Source: Prosthecobacter sp.
GTDB lineage: Bacteria; Verrucomicrobiota; Verrucomicrobiia; Verrucomicrobiales; Verrucomicrobiaceae
DNA: 64,000 nt
NCBI RefSeq assembly: GCF_014879935.1
Contig: NZ_JACSRD010000163.1
Coordinates: 53,642 to 117,641 of the forward strand
Direction of reading: 5' to 3'
Shown: in pieces, positions 7,563-16,319 of the stretch
How positions within the stretch are numbered: the stretch's first letter is position 1
Layout: each line of letters starts with the position of its first letter
Translations under genes and position numbers: made by a program
The notes under the pieces: model-generated
Databases searched by the model: none
What the model was told of the DNA's origin: nothing
The model's input: only the letters and a program-made list of their open reading frames with translations

Positions 7563-9713
7563 CTACTTCTTCGCCACTGCGGTCACGCGAACGCGGATCG
7601 GGTTCGAATAGACGATGAACGTCGCCTCTTTGGCCGCGGTTTTGGCGGTGAGGTCTTTGACGGCCTTGTCTGCATCCGTTTTGGCCTTGTCGGCGGCTTT
7701 GACCGCATCGGTGGCTGTTTTGACGAGTTCGGCCTTCTTCGGCGTCGTGTCGGCGTTGGCGGCATCGAGCTGCTTTTTGGCGGCGGCTTGGGATTCGACG
7801 GCTTTTTTCACATCAGCTTCGGCGGTGCCCAGTTCTTCGAGATTTCGACGCACTTTCATCTTCGCCGGACCTTGCAGGATGAAGCCGTATTCGCCCGGAG
7901 CGAGCTTCAGTGTCTTCACATCGAGCGTGAACTTGCCTGTTGCGGCTTTCGCCGGGATGTCGGCCTCGGGAGCCTTCGCGGCGTCGATCAAGCCGAGGGC
8001 CTTCAGCTTGATCGCATCGGGAAACTCGGCGTGGCGTGTGACTTTGAGAGGGATTTCGAGCTTTCCGTCGGCGGGGACTTCGAGGATGTCGTTCTTCTCG
8101 GTCTGAATGAGCGCAGGCGTGCTCAAGGTGCTCACGCCGATGGCTGGCGGCCCTGTGCGACGTGAGAGCAGGTTGTCACGTGTGGCGTCCTTGATGTCGA
8201 AGCTCACATAGGCCGACTTGGCGAGGCTCGTGACGAGTGCAGCGCCCGCTGGAGCATCGGGAGTGGCCTGGAAGGCCATGTAGCCGAGTGACTGGCCTTT
8301 GCCGATGAAGCCACCGAGGCTGATGAGACCGGCGGGCAGTTTGTCGGCCTTGAGTTCGATTGCTTCGCTCAGCGCGTTGCGATTCAGCACGGCCACTTCG
8401 AGCGCCAGGATGCCGCCGCGGCAGACATTCGCGCTGCCGACCTCGCCCGTTTTGGCATTGGCGGCTTTCGGCAGCGTGGCGTTCATCGCGATGAGTTCTG
8501 GAGTCTTCGGCGCACCGCTCGAAACGCGCAGTTCAAACGGCTGCGTGGTCGCAAAGGCATCGTTGAGCGTGATGCGAAAGGTGCCATCAACCTTCGCCTC
8601 ATACGCGTAGGAGGGATCGCGGTTCGGAATCGCGCTCGCAACACTCGGCGCGGGCGAAATGGCTGGTGCGTCGGCCACTTCAGCCTGTGCGGTGATCGTG
8701 CCGTCGGGTTTGAGGTTTTCGATCACGAGATGCGGATCGGTGTCGTGGCCGAGTTGATGCGAGAAAACTTCGACGACAAACCTGTCTCCAGCTTTGAAGG
8801 GCATATCGTAAGTCCAGGCGGCTGATGGAACAAAAAAACCGCGGCGAACATCGCCAATCTTGAGTTCCTGCCTCATCACGCTGGGCATGATCCGTGGTTC
8901 TTCTGCTTTAGCCTCCTCCAATGCGCCGAAGAAGCCGTAGTCGTCGCCTGCGCGATGCATGAGCTCATGCACTTCCATGCGATACGTGCCGTCAGCAGGC
9001 GGCGTGAAGTTCATCCTGCCGCGCTTCAAGCGCGCCAGTTCGCGCCCTTTGCCGTCGCTGATCGCGCCAAGCACTTCCGCACGCGTGTCGGCCTTCAAGC
9101 CGAGAAAAGTCGCTGTGAGTGACTGGCCCTTTTTCGCCTCGAACGTGAACCAATGCGGAGTGGTGGCCTTGAAAGCACCGCTGATGGCCGAATTGACCGC
9201 GAGCTTGAGCGCTTTGTCGGGTTTCGCGTTCGTGCCGGGCGATTCGACCACGACATGTGGCGTCACGACGAACACACGCGGGTTGCTGACACCGTAGCGG
9301 CCGACAAAACGCAAATCGTGCGCCCCTGCGGGCAAATTAGCCGGAAGTGCGACACTGGCCTTGGTCGTCGTTGAAATGCTGATCGAGCGGTCTCCGATCA
9401 AAACAGCCGCAGGACCATCGAGATCCGTGCCACGAAGCGTGAACTCGACCGTAGCACCTGCCTTGCCGCCGAGCGGCGAGATGCTGGTGAGCACTGGGGA
9501 AGGAAAAGTGGCCTGGGAAAAGGCGCTCGAAGCGATGGCCCCGCAGAACAACATGCTGAGCATCGCAAGGCGCGGCAGCGTCTTGGGGTGCTCCAGCCCT
9601 CTGGAGCTTTGGGCAGGCCGGGAGGCTCCCGAAAAGCGCTGGAGGACCAGCGCACTCCAGGACGCTGTCGCGCCGTTAAGAGTGCCAGGGTGTGCAAACG
9701 TGCAGCGATTCAT
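7563..9713 (-). CDS. Secreted PPC-domain (pre-peptidase C-terminal) protein
   Basis: A large exported protein, 716 residues from ATG 9713 or 666 from ATG 9563. The hydrophobic export segment LAMLSMLFCGAIASSAFSQA follows a 102-bp in-frame palindromic repeat (9571-9672), so the true start is uncertain. The mature part opens with an IPT/TIG-like stretch (LTSISPLGGKAGATVEFTL), then PPC-type beta domains (HWFTFEAKKGQSLTATFLG; DGTYRMEVHELMHRAGDDY; DPSYAYEAKVDGTFRITL). Near the C-terminus is a long Ala/Lys-rich probable coiled coil (about residues 570-660). Such proteins occur beside DUF1549/DUF1501 genes in Verrucomicrobiota and Planctomycetota; the exact role is unknown. It is the third gene of that cluster. 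Confidence 0.82.
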   Translation of the reverse strand: MNRCTFAHPGTLNGATASWSALVLQRFSGASRPAQSSRGLEHPKTLPRLAMLSMLFCGAIASSAFSQATFPSPVLTSISPLGGKAGATVEFTLRGTDLDGPAAVLIGDRSISISTTTKASVALPANLPAGAHDLRFVGRYGVSNPRVFVVTPHVVVESPGTNAKPDKALKLAVNSAISGAFKATTPHWFTFEAKKGQSLTATFLGLKADTRAEVLGAISDGKGRELARLKRGRMNFTPPADGTYRMEVHELMHRAGDDYGFFGALEEAKAEEPRIMPSVMRQELKIGDVRRGFFVPSAAWTYDMPFKAGDRFVVEVFSHQLGHDTDPHLVIENLKPDGTITAQAEVADAPAISPAPSVASAIPNRDPSYAYEAKVDGTFRITLNDAFATTQPFELRVSSGAPKTPELIAMNATLPKAANAKTGEVGSANVCRGGILALEVAVLNRNALSEAIELKADKLPAGLISLGGFIGKGQSLGYMAFQATPDAPAGAALVTSLAKSAYVSFDIKDATRDNLLSRRTGPPAIGVSTLSTPALIQTEKNDILEVPADGKLEIPLKVTRHAEFPDAIKLKALGLIDAAKAPEADIPAKAATGKFTLDVKTLKLAPGEYGFILQGPAKMKVRRNLEELGTAEADVKKAVESQAAAKKQLDAANADTTPKKAELVKTATDAVKAADKAKTDADKAVKDLTAKTAAKEATFIVYSNPIRVRVTAVAKK
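9571..9672. repeat. REPIN-like inverted doublet, copy A
   Basis: 102 bases bounded by 21-base inverted arms (9571-9591 and 9652-9672; 18 of 21 positions match). Inside are two hairpins in opposite orientation. The left hairpin has arms CTCCAG/CTGGAG around CCCT; the right has arms GCGCTGG/CCAGCGC around AGGA. Each is bordered outside by GGAG or its complement (GGGG in the left copy). The length is a multiple of three and the element is open in the frame of the PPC gene. It is the same family as 14502-14600. Confidence 0.85.
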
Positions 9714-9741
9714 GGTACAATTCAGTTCTTCCATTTCATGG

Positions 9742-9768
9742 AGGCGGACGAGGACGTCCGCGCTCCGC
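9742..9768. repeat. Single REP-like hairpin
   Basis: A 7-base stem GCGGACG/CGTCCGC around the loop AGGA, followed by GCTCC. This is the single-unit form of the hairpins in the two REPIN-like doublets (stem, AGGA or AGGG loop, then xCTCC). It lies in the gap between the DUF1549 gene and the PPC gene, 20-45 bases from the DUF1549 stop. It could also affect the end of the upstream transcript. Confidence 0.7.
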
Positions 9769-9787
9769 ATGAGGCGGCGCTTCCTGA

Positions 9788-11983
9788 TCAATGATTGAAC
9801 AAGAACTCCTTCGTGTTCAGCAGCGCCCAGAGAATGTCTTCATAGGCCTCCTTCTTGCCCTTGAAGGCCTCATCTCCAGTTTTGCCGGCGGTCTTCTTTT
9901 CGAGATGCGCGTGGGCGAACTTCACTTCGTCGGCATTCGGGTCACGACTGAGGGCGATGTGATATAGGTCGGTGATCTTGTCGTCATCGGGGCGTGTGTC
10001 CTTCGTCAGCGTGTCGGCGCGGCCGTTACCACGAGCGAGCTGGGTCTGGATGTCGGCGGCATTGAGCAGATGCAGGCTTTGCGCGAGGCTGGCCTCTTGC
10101 GTGCGTTCGCACTCGCAGGCGCTGGATGAATCCGGGCGACCGAACACACTGAGGAAGTAGGTGCTCTGGTTGTAACTGTTGTCGGGCAACGCCACGGCGC
10201 GTGTGCCAGGAGCCTGCCCGGCAAAGTTGCTCTCCACATCGAGCAGCGTGTTCACCGCGTCGTAGAGCACCTCGGCGTTGAGGCGTTTTGGGTAGTAGCG
10301 GCTGAAGTTCTGGCGGTCCTTGGCGTTGTGCGCGTTCGGCACGGCGCTGAGTTGATAAGTCGTGCTCGTGACGATGTTGCGGATGAGCTTCTTCATGTCG
10401 TAGCCGCTCTTGATGAAGTCTGCGGCCATCGCACTGAGCAATTCGGGATTCACCGGCGGATTGGTCTCGCGCATGTCGTCCTCAGGTTCGACAAGGCCGC
10501 GATTGAAGAAGTGCTTCCAGTAACGATTCACCAGCGTGTGCGCGAAGAAGGGATTGTCCTTCGCGCGCATCCACTCAGCGAGCGAGAGACGCGGATCCTG
10601 CTCCGGTTTGAGCTTCAAAGCGGCACCGCCGAGGCTGGTAGGCATGACTTGCTCCTTCGTGCGGATGTTCTGCGTCTGCGCGATGCCGCGCTTGTGATAA
10701 ATCATCTCCTCGCCGGTGAAGGACGATGGTTTGCGGGCCACATTCGCGAAGAACGCGGCGAAACCATAGTAGTCCTGCTGGCTCCACTTCTCGAAGGGAT
10801 GGTGATGGCACTGGGCGCACTGCATGCGCGTGCCGAGGAAGAGCTGCGCGACGTCCTCCATCTGCTGCTTCTGCTCCTTGACCTGACGATACCAGGCGAC
10901 GGGCGGACTGTTGTCGAGATCGCCCGATGCGGCGATGACCTCGCGCACGAACTGGTCGTAGGGTTTGTTGTCCGCGATGCTGTCGCGAATCCACTGCCAG
11001 AAAAGATAGGTGCCGCGGGCATAGACGGGCTGTGTGCGTTGATTGCGCAGCAGCGCGGACCACTTGTTCGCGAAGAACTCCGCGTAGTCCGGGCTCTCCA
11101 GCAGCCGATCCACGAGCGCGGTGCGCTTGTTCGCGTCCTTCGAGGCCATGAAGTCCTTCATCTCGCCCGCAGTCGGCAGGCGACCCGCGATGTCGAGCGT
11201 GACACGACGGATGAACGTGCCGTCATCGGCGATTTCCGAAGGCGGGATGCCGATGGTCTTCAGTTTCGCGAAGACGAGATCGTCCACGAAATTGCTCACC
11301 GGAGGCAAGGTGGCCACGGGAGCACCCAGCGGCACGGTGGCGCGGAACGTGGACACTTTGCCCTGATAACGCACCATCACCGCGACATCGCCGGGCAGGT
11401 CAAAGAGCTTCACGAGGCCCGTTTCGCTCGTTTCGGCCATCGCCTTCTCGTTTGCCTCATAAAGAGCGCGTTTCGTCACATCGCGCGTCGAGCCGTCGGT
11501 GTAGTGCGCAGTCACTTTGAGCTGCTGTGCGCCTTTGAGCGGCATGGTGAGCTTCGCGGGCTCCACGCTGATGCGGGCCATCTTCGGATCGGTGTCCTTG
11601 CCATACGGCATGCCCTCGCGAATCCAGCGCACGAGGTCGGCGTAGTCCTCGGAGTTCGGATCGAGCTTCTTGCCGCCGCCGTGGGGCGTTTGCGCGACGG
11701 CCTTCGTCAAAAGCAAACTCTGCTCCGGCGCCCCTGGAAACACACGACGTCCACGCGCTTCCTTCACGATGTGCTCGTAATCCTCCTGCGGTTCGAAACC
11801 GAGCAGTGAGAGCTTGAAGCCGTTCTGACCGCCCGCCTTGCCGTGGCAGCCGCCGCTGTTGCAACTGCCCTTCGTGAGGATCGGCACGATGTCGTTCGCA
11901 AAGTTCAGCGGACGCGGCGCATCAGCAGCAAACGCTGGAGCGGCGGCGAATGCGGCGAGGAAGGTGAGGCGTGGCAGGTTCAT
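9788..11983 (-). CDS. DUF1549/DUF1553 (PSCyt2-PSD1) exported haem-site protein
   Basis: A 731-residue exported protein with signal peptide MNLPRLTFLAAFAAAPAFA. Order of domains: a planctomycete-type cytochrome domain with CNSGGCHG haem motif (about residues 41-48), an Ig-like region (LKVTAHYTDGSTRDVTKRA), DUF1549 (DDLVFAKLKTIGIPPS through RMQCAQCHHHPFEKW, with a second CxxCH), then DUF1553 (NPFFAHTLVNRYWKHFFNRGLVEPEDDMR). These proteins are characteristic of Verrucomicrobiota and Planctomycetota and are thought to act in extracellular polymer breakdown or redox steps; this remains inference. It is followed by the PPC gene and preceded by a DUF1501 gene on the same strand. Confidence 0.92.
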   Translation of the reverse strand: MNLPRLTFLAAFAAAPAFAADAPRPLNFANDIVPILTKGSCNSGGCHGKAGGQNGFKLSLLGFEPQEDYEHIVKEARGRRVFPGAPEQSLLLTKAVAQTPHGGGKKLDPNSEDYADLVRWIREGMPYGKDTDPKMARISVEPAKLTMPLKGAQQLKVTAHYTDGSTRDVTKRALYEANEKAMAETSETGLVKLFDLPGDVAVMVRYQGKVSTFRATVPLGAPVATLPPVSNFVDDLVFAKLKTIGIPPSEIADDGTFIRRVTLDIAGRLPTAGEMKDFMASKDANKRTALVDRLLESPDYAEFFANKWSALLRNQRTQPVYARGTYLFWQWIRDSIADNKPYDQFVREVIAASGDLDNSPPVAWYRQVKEQKQQMEDVAQLFLGTRMQCAQCHHHPFEKWSQQDYYGFAAFFANVARKPSSFTGEEMIYHKRGIAQTQNIRTKEQVMPTSLGGAALKLKPEQDPRLSLAEWMRAKDNPFFAHTLVNRYWKHFFNRGLVEPEDDMRETNPPVNPELLSAMAADFIKSGYDMKKLIRNIVTSTTYQLSAVPNAHNAKDRQNFSRYYPKRLNAEVLYDAVNTLLDVESNFAGQAPGTRAVALPDNSYNQSTYFLSVFGRPDSSSACECERTQEASLAQSLHLLNAADIQTQLARGNGRADTLTKDTRPDDDKITDLYHIALSRDPNADEVKFAHAHLEKKTAGKTGDEAFKGKKEAYEDILWALLNTKEFLFNH

Positions 11984-12054
11984 GGCGGCGAGAACCTACG
12001 GGCGAAAGGCGCAAGTTTTGTCGTTTCAAAACAAACTAGGCGCAACGATCACGC

Positions 12055-13395
12055 TCACACCAGCTCCGGCATCGGCATATTGCCATCCACCAGATACTGC
12101 GGGCGGCCGGTGAGGTCGGTGAGCGTGGCTTTGGTGACGTCGATGCCCATTTGTTTGTACAGCGTGGCAAAGACCTCGCCGAAGGCGACGGGGCGGTCGG
12201 TGGGCTCGCCGGCGTGCTTGTCGGTGGCACCGATGACCTGGCCATGACGCATGCCGCCGCAGGCTAGCAGCGCGGAGGCGACACGCGGCCAGTGATCGCG
12301 GCCGCCTTTGTCGTTGATCTTCGGTGTGCGACCGAATTCGCCCCATACGACGACGGACACATCTTTGTCGAGGCCGCGGTCGTGCAGGTCGGTGATGAGG
12401 GCGCTGAGACCGGCATCGAGCAGCGGCAGGTCCTCGCGGAGCTGACCGAAGTTGTTCGAATGATAATCCCAGCGGCTGAAGGCGAGTGTCACGACGCGTG
12501 CGCCAGCTTCCACGAGGCGGCGTGCCATGAGGAAGTGGCTGGTGAGGCGGGGACCACCGTCGTCGCGGTTGCGGTTCTCGCCTTTGCCATAGCGCTCGAC
12601 GTTGCGCGGGTCCTCGCGGCTCAAATCGAGCGCGTGCAGCAGTTTCGGGCTCGTGAGCACATTCAACGCCTGCTCATTGAAGACATCCACACCGCCCATG
12701 AGGCCGGTGGCGTCGAGATCGCGGCGCAGTGTGTCAAAGCTGGTCAGCAGCGTTTTGCGGTCGCCGAGACGATCGAGTGTGATGCCGTTCAGCGACATGT
12801 CCTCCGTGCCGCCGCCGCGATTCGGCTGGAAGGGCGCATGCGCGACGCCGAGGTAACCCGGCTCACCGGTGCGCGCCCAGGGCATGTGGCCCATCTTTGG
12901 TGCGAGACCGACGAAGGCCGGCATCGCCGGATTCACGCTGCCTTGCAGTTTCGACACGATGGAACCCATCGACGGCCAGCCACCAGGTGGTTGACGTTTC
13001 GCACTGCGACCCGTGAGGCACTGGAAGGCGTCGTGGCCCGGATCGCAGTCCGCCAGCGAGCGGATGATGGTGCATTTGTCCATCATCTTGGCGAGACGCG
13101 GCAGATGCTCGCAGATCTGGATGCCGGGCACGTTCGTGGAGATCGGTTTGAACTCGCCACGAATCTCGCTCGGCGCGTCCGGCTTCAGATCAAACATGTC
13201 CTGATGCGACGGACCACCTGGCAGGAAGACCATGATCGTCGCCTTGTGCGACTTGCCGGTCTTTTGCACGAACTCGGCACGCAGCACGTCATTCAACGAC
13301 ATGCCGCCCATCGCGAGGCCGCCGATCTTGAGGAAGTTGCGACGCGACACGCCATCGCAGAATCCGCCGCTGGATTTGGAGTAGATCGAGAGCAT
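12055..13395 (-). CDS. DUF1501 Tat-exported protein (paralogue 1)
   Basis: About 446 residues from ATG 13395 (MLSIYSKSSGGFCDG). The twin-arginine signal SRRNFLKIGGLAMGG lies at about residues 17-31. DUF1501 proteins belong to the alkaline-phosphatase/sulfatase-like superfamily: ATIMVFLPGGPSHQDMFD carries the usual first metal-binding Asp region, and VWGEFGRTPKINDKGGRDHWP the late metal-binding part with His. The substrate is unknown; the family is usually encoded next to DUF1549/DUF1553 genes, as here, where the DUF1549 gene follows on the same strand. Very similar to the paralogue at 16320-17681. Confidence 0.92.
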   Translation of the reverse strand: MLSIYSKSSGGFCDGVSRRNFLKIGGLAMGGMSLNDVLRAEFVQKTGKSHKATIMVFLPGGPSHQDMFDLKPDAPSEIRGEFKPISTNVPGIQICEHLPRLAKMMDKCTIIRSLADCDPGHDAFQCLTGRSAKRQPPGGWPSMGSIVSKLQGSVNPAMPAFVGLAPKMGHMPWARTGEPGYLGVAHAPFQPNRGGGTEDMSLNGITLDRLGDRKTLLTSFDTLRRDLDATGLMGGVDVFNEQALNVLTSPKLLHALDLSREDPRNVERYGKGENRNRDDGGPRLTSHFLMARRLVEAGARVVTLAFSRWDYHSNNFGQLREDLPLLDAGLSALITDLHDRGLDKDVSVVVWGEFGRTPKINDKGGRDHWPRVASALLACGGMRHGQVIGATDKHAGEPTDRPVAFGEVFATLYKQMGIDVTKATLTDLTGRPQYLVDGNMPMPELV

Positions 13396-13471
13396 GGCCG
13401 GGTGAGGTGGTTGGCGCAAACCTACGAGGGCACTGACAGCTCTCTTGCTGCCGGGTCGTTGAGTTCAACAC

Positions 13472-14500
13472 ATGAGCGGACTGATCGGACACACGATGTA
13501 TGGCCTTCTCGCGGAGAAGGCGGTGAAAAGCCGCGGCCTGCCCGTGGCGTCGTTGATCGCGAAACATCGCGCCAGTTTTCTCTGCGGTGCCTACCTCGGT
13601 TGCGACATCCAGGTGATGCCGGAGGCCGTTTGTGTCGATACGGGGCGCGAAGTGGGCTTCGGCACGGTGCCGCTGGAAAAAAGCCCGATCACGGGTGGTG
13701 CGGTGCGGCCGTGGGTGCTCGTGCATGACGGGCAGATGTATCGTCCCCGGCAGATTCACGAGCTGTTCTACGGCCGGGCGCATCTTGTCTTCGGCTGGAC
13801 GAAAGCGGATGTGGGCCTCCGCGTTCCGTGGGACCATCTCGCCGACTACTGCTCGCTCGCGATCCGCGATGACATGACGAGCGAGCGCGGCCTCGCCTAT
13901 GCGCTGGGCTGGATGGTGCACATCGTCGGCGATTCGCTCATCAAGTCGATCCAGCCCGGCATCCGCATGCATTTGCTCGACGGCGTTTACACGCCGCGAA
14001 ACCGCATCGTGCAGGATCAGTTCACGTTTCACGCCATCGGCGGCGAGTTGGGCATCGACTGGCCGAAAACCTTCGCCGACATGGCGGCGACGCCGATTGA
14101 GCCGTTGCAACCGCACTACATGCGCATCGGTGAGAAACGCGGCAAACTCGGCGCGACCTTCGCTGACGGCTGGAAGCCCGAATTGCAGCCGCTACTGGCC
14201 GCCGTGCTCGCCGAAAACCGCCGCTGGCTGTCGAATCACACGCAGGACGTGCTGCGCGTCGTCACGCTCATCGACGGCAAAACCAGCGATGAGGCGAAAC
14301 GAGTCAGCGGCGGCCTCGAACACGCAAAGATGCTCGAAATCGCCGAAGCTGCCGGCATGCGGCGAACGCTTGTCACCATCGCCGAGCATTGCGCTGATTT
14401 GATCGAACAAGTCGTCATGCAGTTGCCGGAGTGGCGTGGATTGAAGCGCACGCCGGATGACGAATGGGATGCTTTGAAAAGGAAATGGAGAGTCGAGTGA
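13472..14500 (+). CDS. Zinc-dependent phospholipase-C-like protein
   Basis: A 342-residue soluble protein with no signal peptide. The N-terminus MSGLIGHTMYGLLAEKAV and the segment FLCGAYLGCDIQVMPEA resemble the opening of zinc-dependent phospholipase C/nuclease-like helical domains. GLAYALGWMVHIVGDSLIK gives the characteristic helix with a His-x-x-x-Asp metal pair. Other His residues (HELFYGRAHLVFGW, PWDHLADYC) could complete a trinuclear zinc site. No substrate can be named. It is divergent from a DUF1501 gene and convergent with another, with a REPIN-like element at its 3' end. Confidence 0.6.
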   Translation: MSGLIGHTMYGLLAEKAVKSRGLPVASLIAKHRASFLCGAYLGCDIQVMPEAVCVDTGREVGFGTVPLEKSPITGGAVRPWVLVHDGQMYRPRQIHELFYGRAHLVFGWTKADVGLRVPWDHLADYCSLAIRDDMTSERGLAYALGWMVHIVGDSLIKSIQPGIRMHLLDGVYTPRNRIVQDQFTFHAIGGELGIDWPKTFADMAATPIEPLQPHYMRIGEKRGKLGATFADGWKPELQPLLAAVLAENRRWLSNHTQDVLRVVTLIDGKTSDEAKRVSGGLEHAKMLEIAEAAGMRRTLVTIAEHCADLIEQVVMQLPEWRGLKRTPDDEWDALKRKWRVE

Positions 14501-14501
14501 G

Positions 14502-14600
14502 CGCGAAGCGTCTTGGAGTGCTCCAGCCCTCTGGAGCTTCTCGCAGGCCATGAGTCGCTCGAAAGCGGCGGAGGGCCGCCGCACTCCAAGACGCTTCGCG
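14502..14600. repeat. REPIN-like inverted doublet, copy B
   Basis: 99 bases with perfect 20-base terminal inverted repeats (14502-14521 and 14581-14600). It contains two inverted hairpins: the left has arms GCTCCAG/CTGGAGC around CCCT, the right has arms GCGGCGG/CCGCCGC around AGGG. Each is bordered by GGAG (or CTCC). It fills the gap between the stops of two convergent genes and may also end transcription on both sides. Same family as 9571-9672. Confidence 0.9.
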
Positions 14601-14605
14601 ATAAA

Positions 14606-16045
14606 TCACACCAGCCCATTGATCGGCGATCCCATGTAAAGCGTGTGCGGGCGCTGGGCGAAGTCCTTCCAGATGGTCTCGCGTGGCAGGCCGAGGGCTT
14701 CGTAGATCGTGGCGGCGAAGTTTTCCGGCGTTTGCGCATCGCTGATGGGATAGCCGCCGATCTTGTCGGTCTCGCCGATGACGCGGCCGCCTTGGATGCC
14801 ACCACCGGCGAGCAGGATGCTCTGCGCGTGGCCCCAGTGATCGCGACCGGGCAGCGCGGTGGCTGAGATGCTTTTGATCTTCGGCGTGCGGCCAAATTCA
14901 CCGGCCATGACGATGAGCGTCTCATCAAGCTGGCCGCTGGCGTCGAGATCCTCGATCAAGGCGCTCACGGCCTGGTCCATCGGCGGCAGCAGGAAGTTCT
15001 TCAAATTCGGCCACGCGGCCTGATGCGTGTCCCAGGTCTCGTTGTTGCCGAGGTTCACCTGCACGAGGCGCACGCCGCTCTGCACGAGGTTTTTCGCCAT
15101 GAGCAGCGACCAGCCGAAGCTGTGGCGGCCGTAGCGGTCGAGCAGCTTCGGATCGACTTTCTCCAAGCTGAAGGCGTCATGCACCTTGCGGTTGCTTAGC
15201 AGCCCGATGGCGGCCTGACGCGTGGAATCGAAAGCCTCATCACCGGCGAGCCGCGTGAGGTTTTCCGTCTGCTTTTCGAGTGAATCACGCAGCGACACGC
15301 GGTCCATCACACGATCGAGCGTCAAACCCTGCGGCAGCGAGAGATGCGGTGCCTGAAATTTCAGCGTGGGGTCTTTTTCAAAGCCGCGCTCGTGATGAAA
15401 CAGGTAGCCAGGATACGCGCCGTAGTGCTTTGGATGATACGGAGACATCTCCAGGAACCACGGGTCATGCTGCGAGCCGAGCATGCCGCCGAACTGCCCC
15501 GCAAGCGTGCGCCCCTCGCGATGCACGAGCTTGTCCGGCATCACGATGGCGGGCGGCAGGTTGTCCTGGCGCTTCGGCAGCAGGGCGGTGGCCAGCGCGG
15601 CCATGCTGGGGTAGTCGGACTTTTGCGGCTTCGCCGGGCTGAAGCCCAGCGGCGCGTCACTGCGACCCGTGAGCATGATGTGATGCCCCAGCGAGTGATC
15701 GCTGCTGCCATGCGTGAGCGAGCGCACGAGCGACCACTTCTTCGAGATGCGCGCGAGATTTGGCAGATGCTCGCAGATGTGCAGGCCGGGCGTCTGCGTG
15801 CGGATGGGCTTGAAGTCGCCGCGATACTCCATCGGCGCGTCCGGCTTCATGTCGAAGCTCTCATGCTGCGCCAGACCGCCGCTGAGGAAGATGTAGATCA
15901 CCGACTTTGCGCGTGCAGGCTGCGTGCCTGCCGTCATCGCTTGCAGAGCGCTGAGATGATTCATCCCGAGGCCCAGCAAGCCGACCGCACCCGCCTGAAT
16001 CACTTCACGGCGGGAATAGGGATGCGCTGGATGCGGCAGGGACAT
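14606..16045 (-). CDS. DUF1501 Tat-exported protein (paralogue 2)
   Basis: About 479 residues from ATG 16045 (MSLPHPAHPYSRREVIQAG). A twin-arginine-type signal (SRREVIQAGAVGLLGLG) is followed by the DUF1501 core: VIYIFLSGGLAQHESFDMKPD (first metal-binding part), the FGWSLLMAKNLVQSGVRLVQV strand and GEFGRTPKIKSIS with GRDHWGHAQ. It is more distant from the other two DUF1501 genes, which share FCDGVSRR and FLxIGGLAMGG, and so represents a second subtype. Stop lies 6 bases past the REPIN-like element. The substrate is unknown. Confidence 0.9.
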   Translation of the reverse strand: MSLPHPAHPYSRREVIQAGAVGLLGLGMNHLSALQAMTAGTQPARAKSVIYIFLSGGLAQHESFDMKPDAPMEYRGDFKPIRTQTPGLHICEHLPNLARISKKWSLVRSLTHGSSDHSLGHHIMLTGRSDAPLGFSPAKPQKSDYPSMAALATALLPKRQDNLPPAIVMPDKLVHREGRTLAGQFGGMLGSQHDPWFLEMSPYHPKHYGAYPGYLFHHERGFEKDPTLKFQAPHLSLPQGLTLDRVMDRVSLRDSLEKQTENLTRLAGDEAFDSTRQAAIGLLSNRKVHDAFSLEKVDPKLLDRYGRHSFGWSLLMAKNLVQSGVRLVQVNLGNNETWDTHQAAWPNLKNFLLPPMDQAVSALIEDLDASGQLDETLIVMAGEFGRTPKIKSISATALPGRDHWGHAQSILLAGGGIQGGRVIGETDKIGGYPISDAQTPENFAATIYEALGLPRETIWKDFAQRPHTLYMGSPINGLV

Positions 16046-16091
16046 GCGCGTGGGAATACGCCCTGCCGCCGGCAAGCCTTTCCGCGACGGC

Positions 16092-16292
16092 CTACTTGCG
16101 ATTCCAGGTGCCCAGCTTGGCCTTGTACTCGCTGGCGGGGGACTCAGGCGAAGTTTTGCGCAGCACCTGGGTGACCACCATCACGCCATCCTTGATCTCC
16201 ACCCGTAGATCAGCCTGATCTCCCTCTTTCAGGAAAAGGCCTTCGGCAATGGTCGTCGCAACGGGATACATGTCCGCCCCTAGACGCTGCAT
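16092..16292 (-). CDS. Small hypothetical protein
   Basis: A 66-residue acidic/basic mixed protein starting MQRLGADMYPVATT. It has a compact pattern of short beta strands (ADLRVEIKDGVMVVTQVLRKT) like a small barrel or adaptor domain, with no signal peptide or membrane segment. It lies between two DUF1501 genes on the same strand, 28 bases after the upstream stop. I do not recognise it. It may be a real gene because codon use matches its neighbours and the spacing is that of an operon. Confidence 0.55.
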   Translation of the reverse strand: MQRLGADMYPVATTIAEGLFLKEGDQADLRVEIKDGVMVVTQVLRKTSPESPASEYKAKLGTWNRK

Positions 16293-16319
16293 TCGTCAAA
16301 AGCAAGCCACGTCTTCTGC

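Noticed and set aside
10328..11809. 493-residue open frame on the plus strand opposite the DUF1549 gene
   Set aside because: Antisense to two haem motifs and DUF1549/DUF1553 blocks; no motif of its own.
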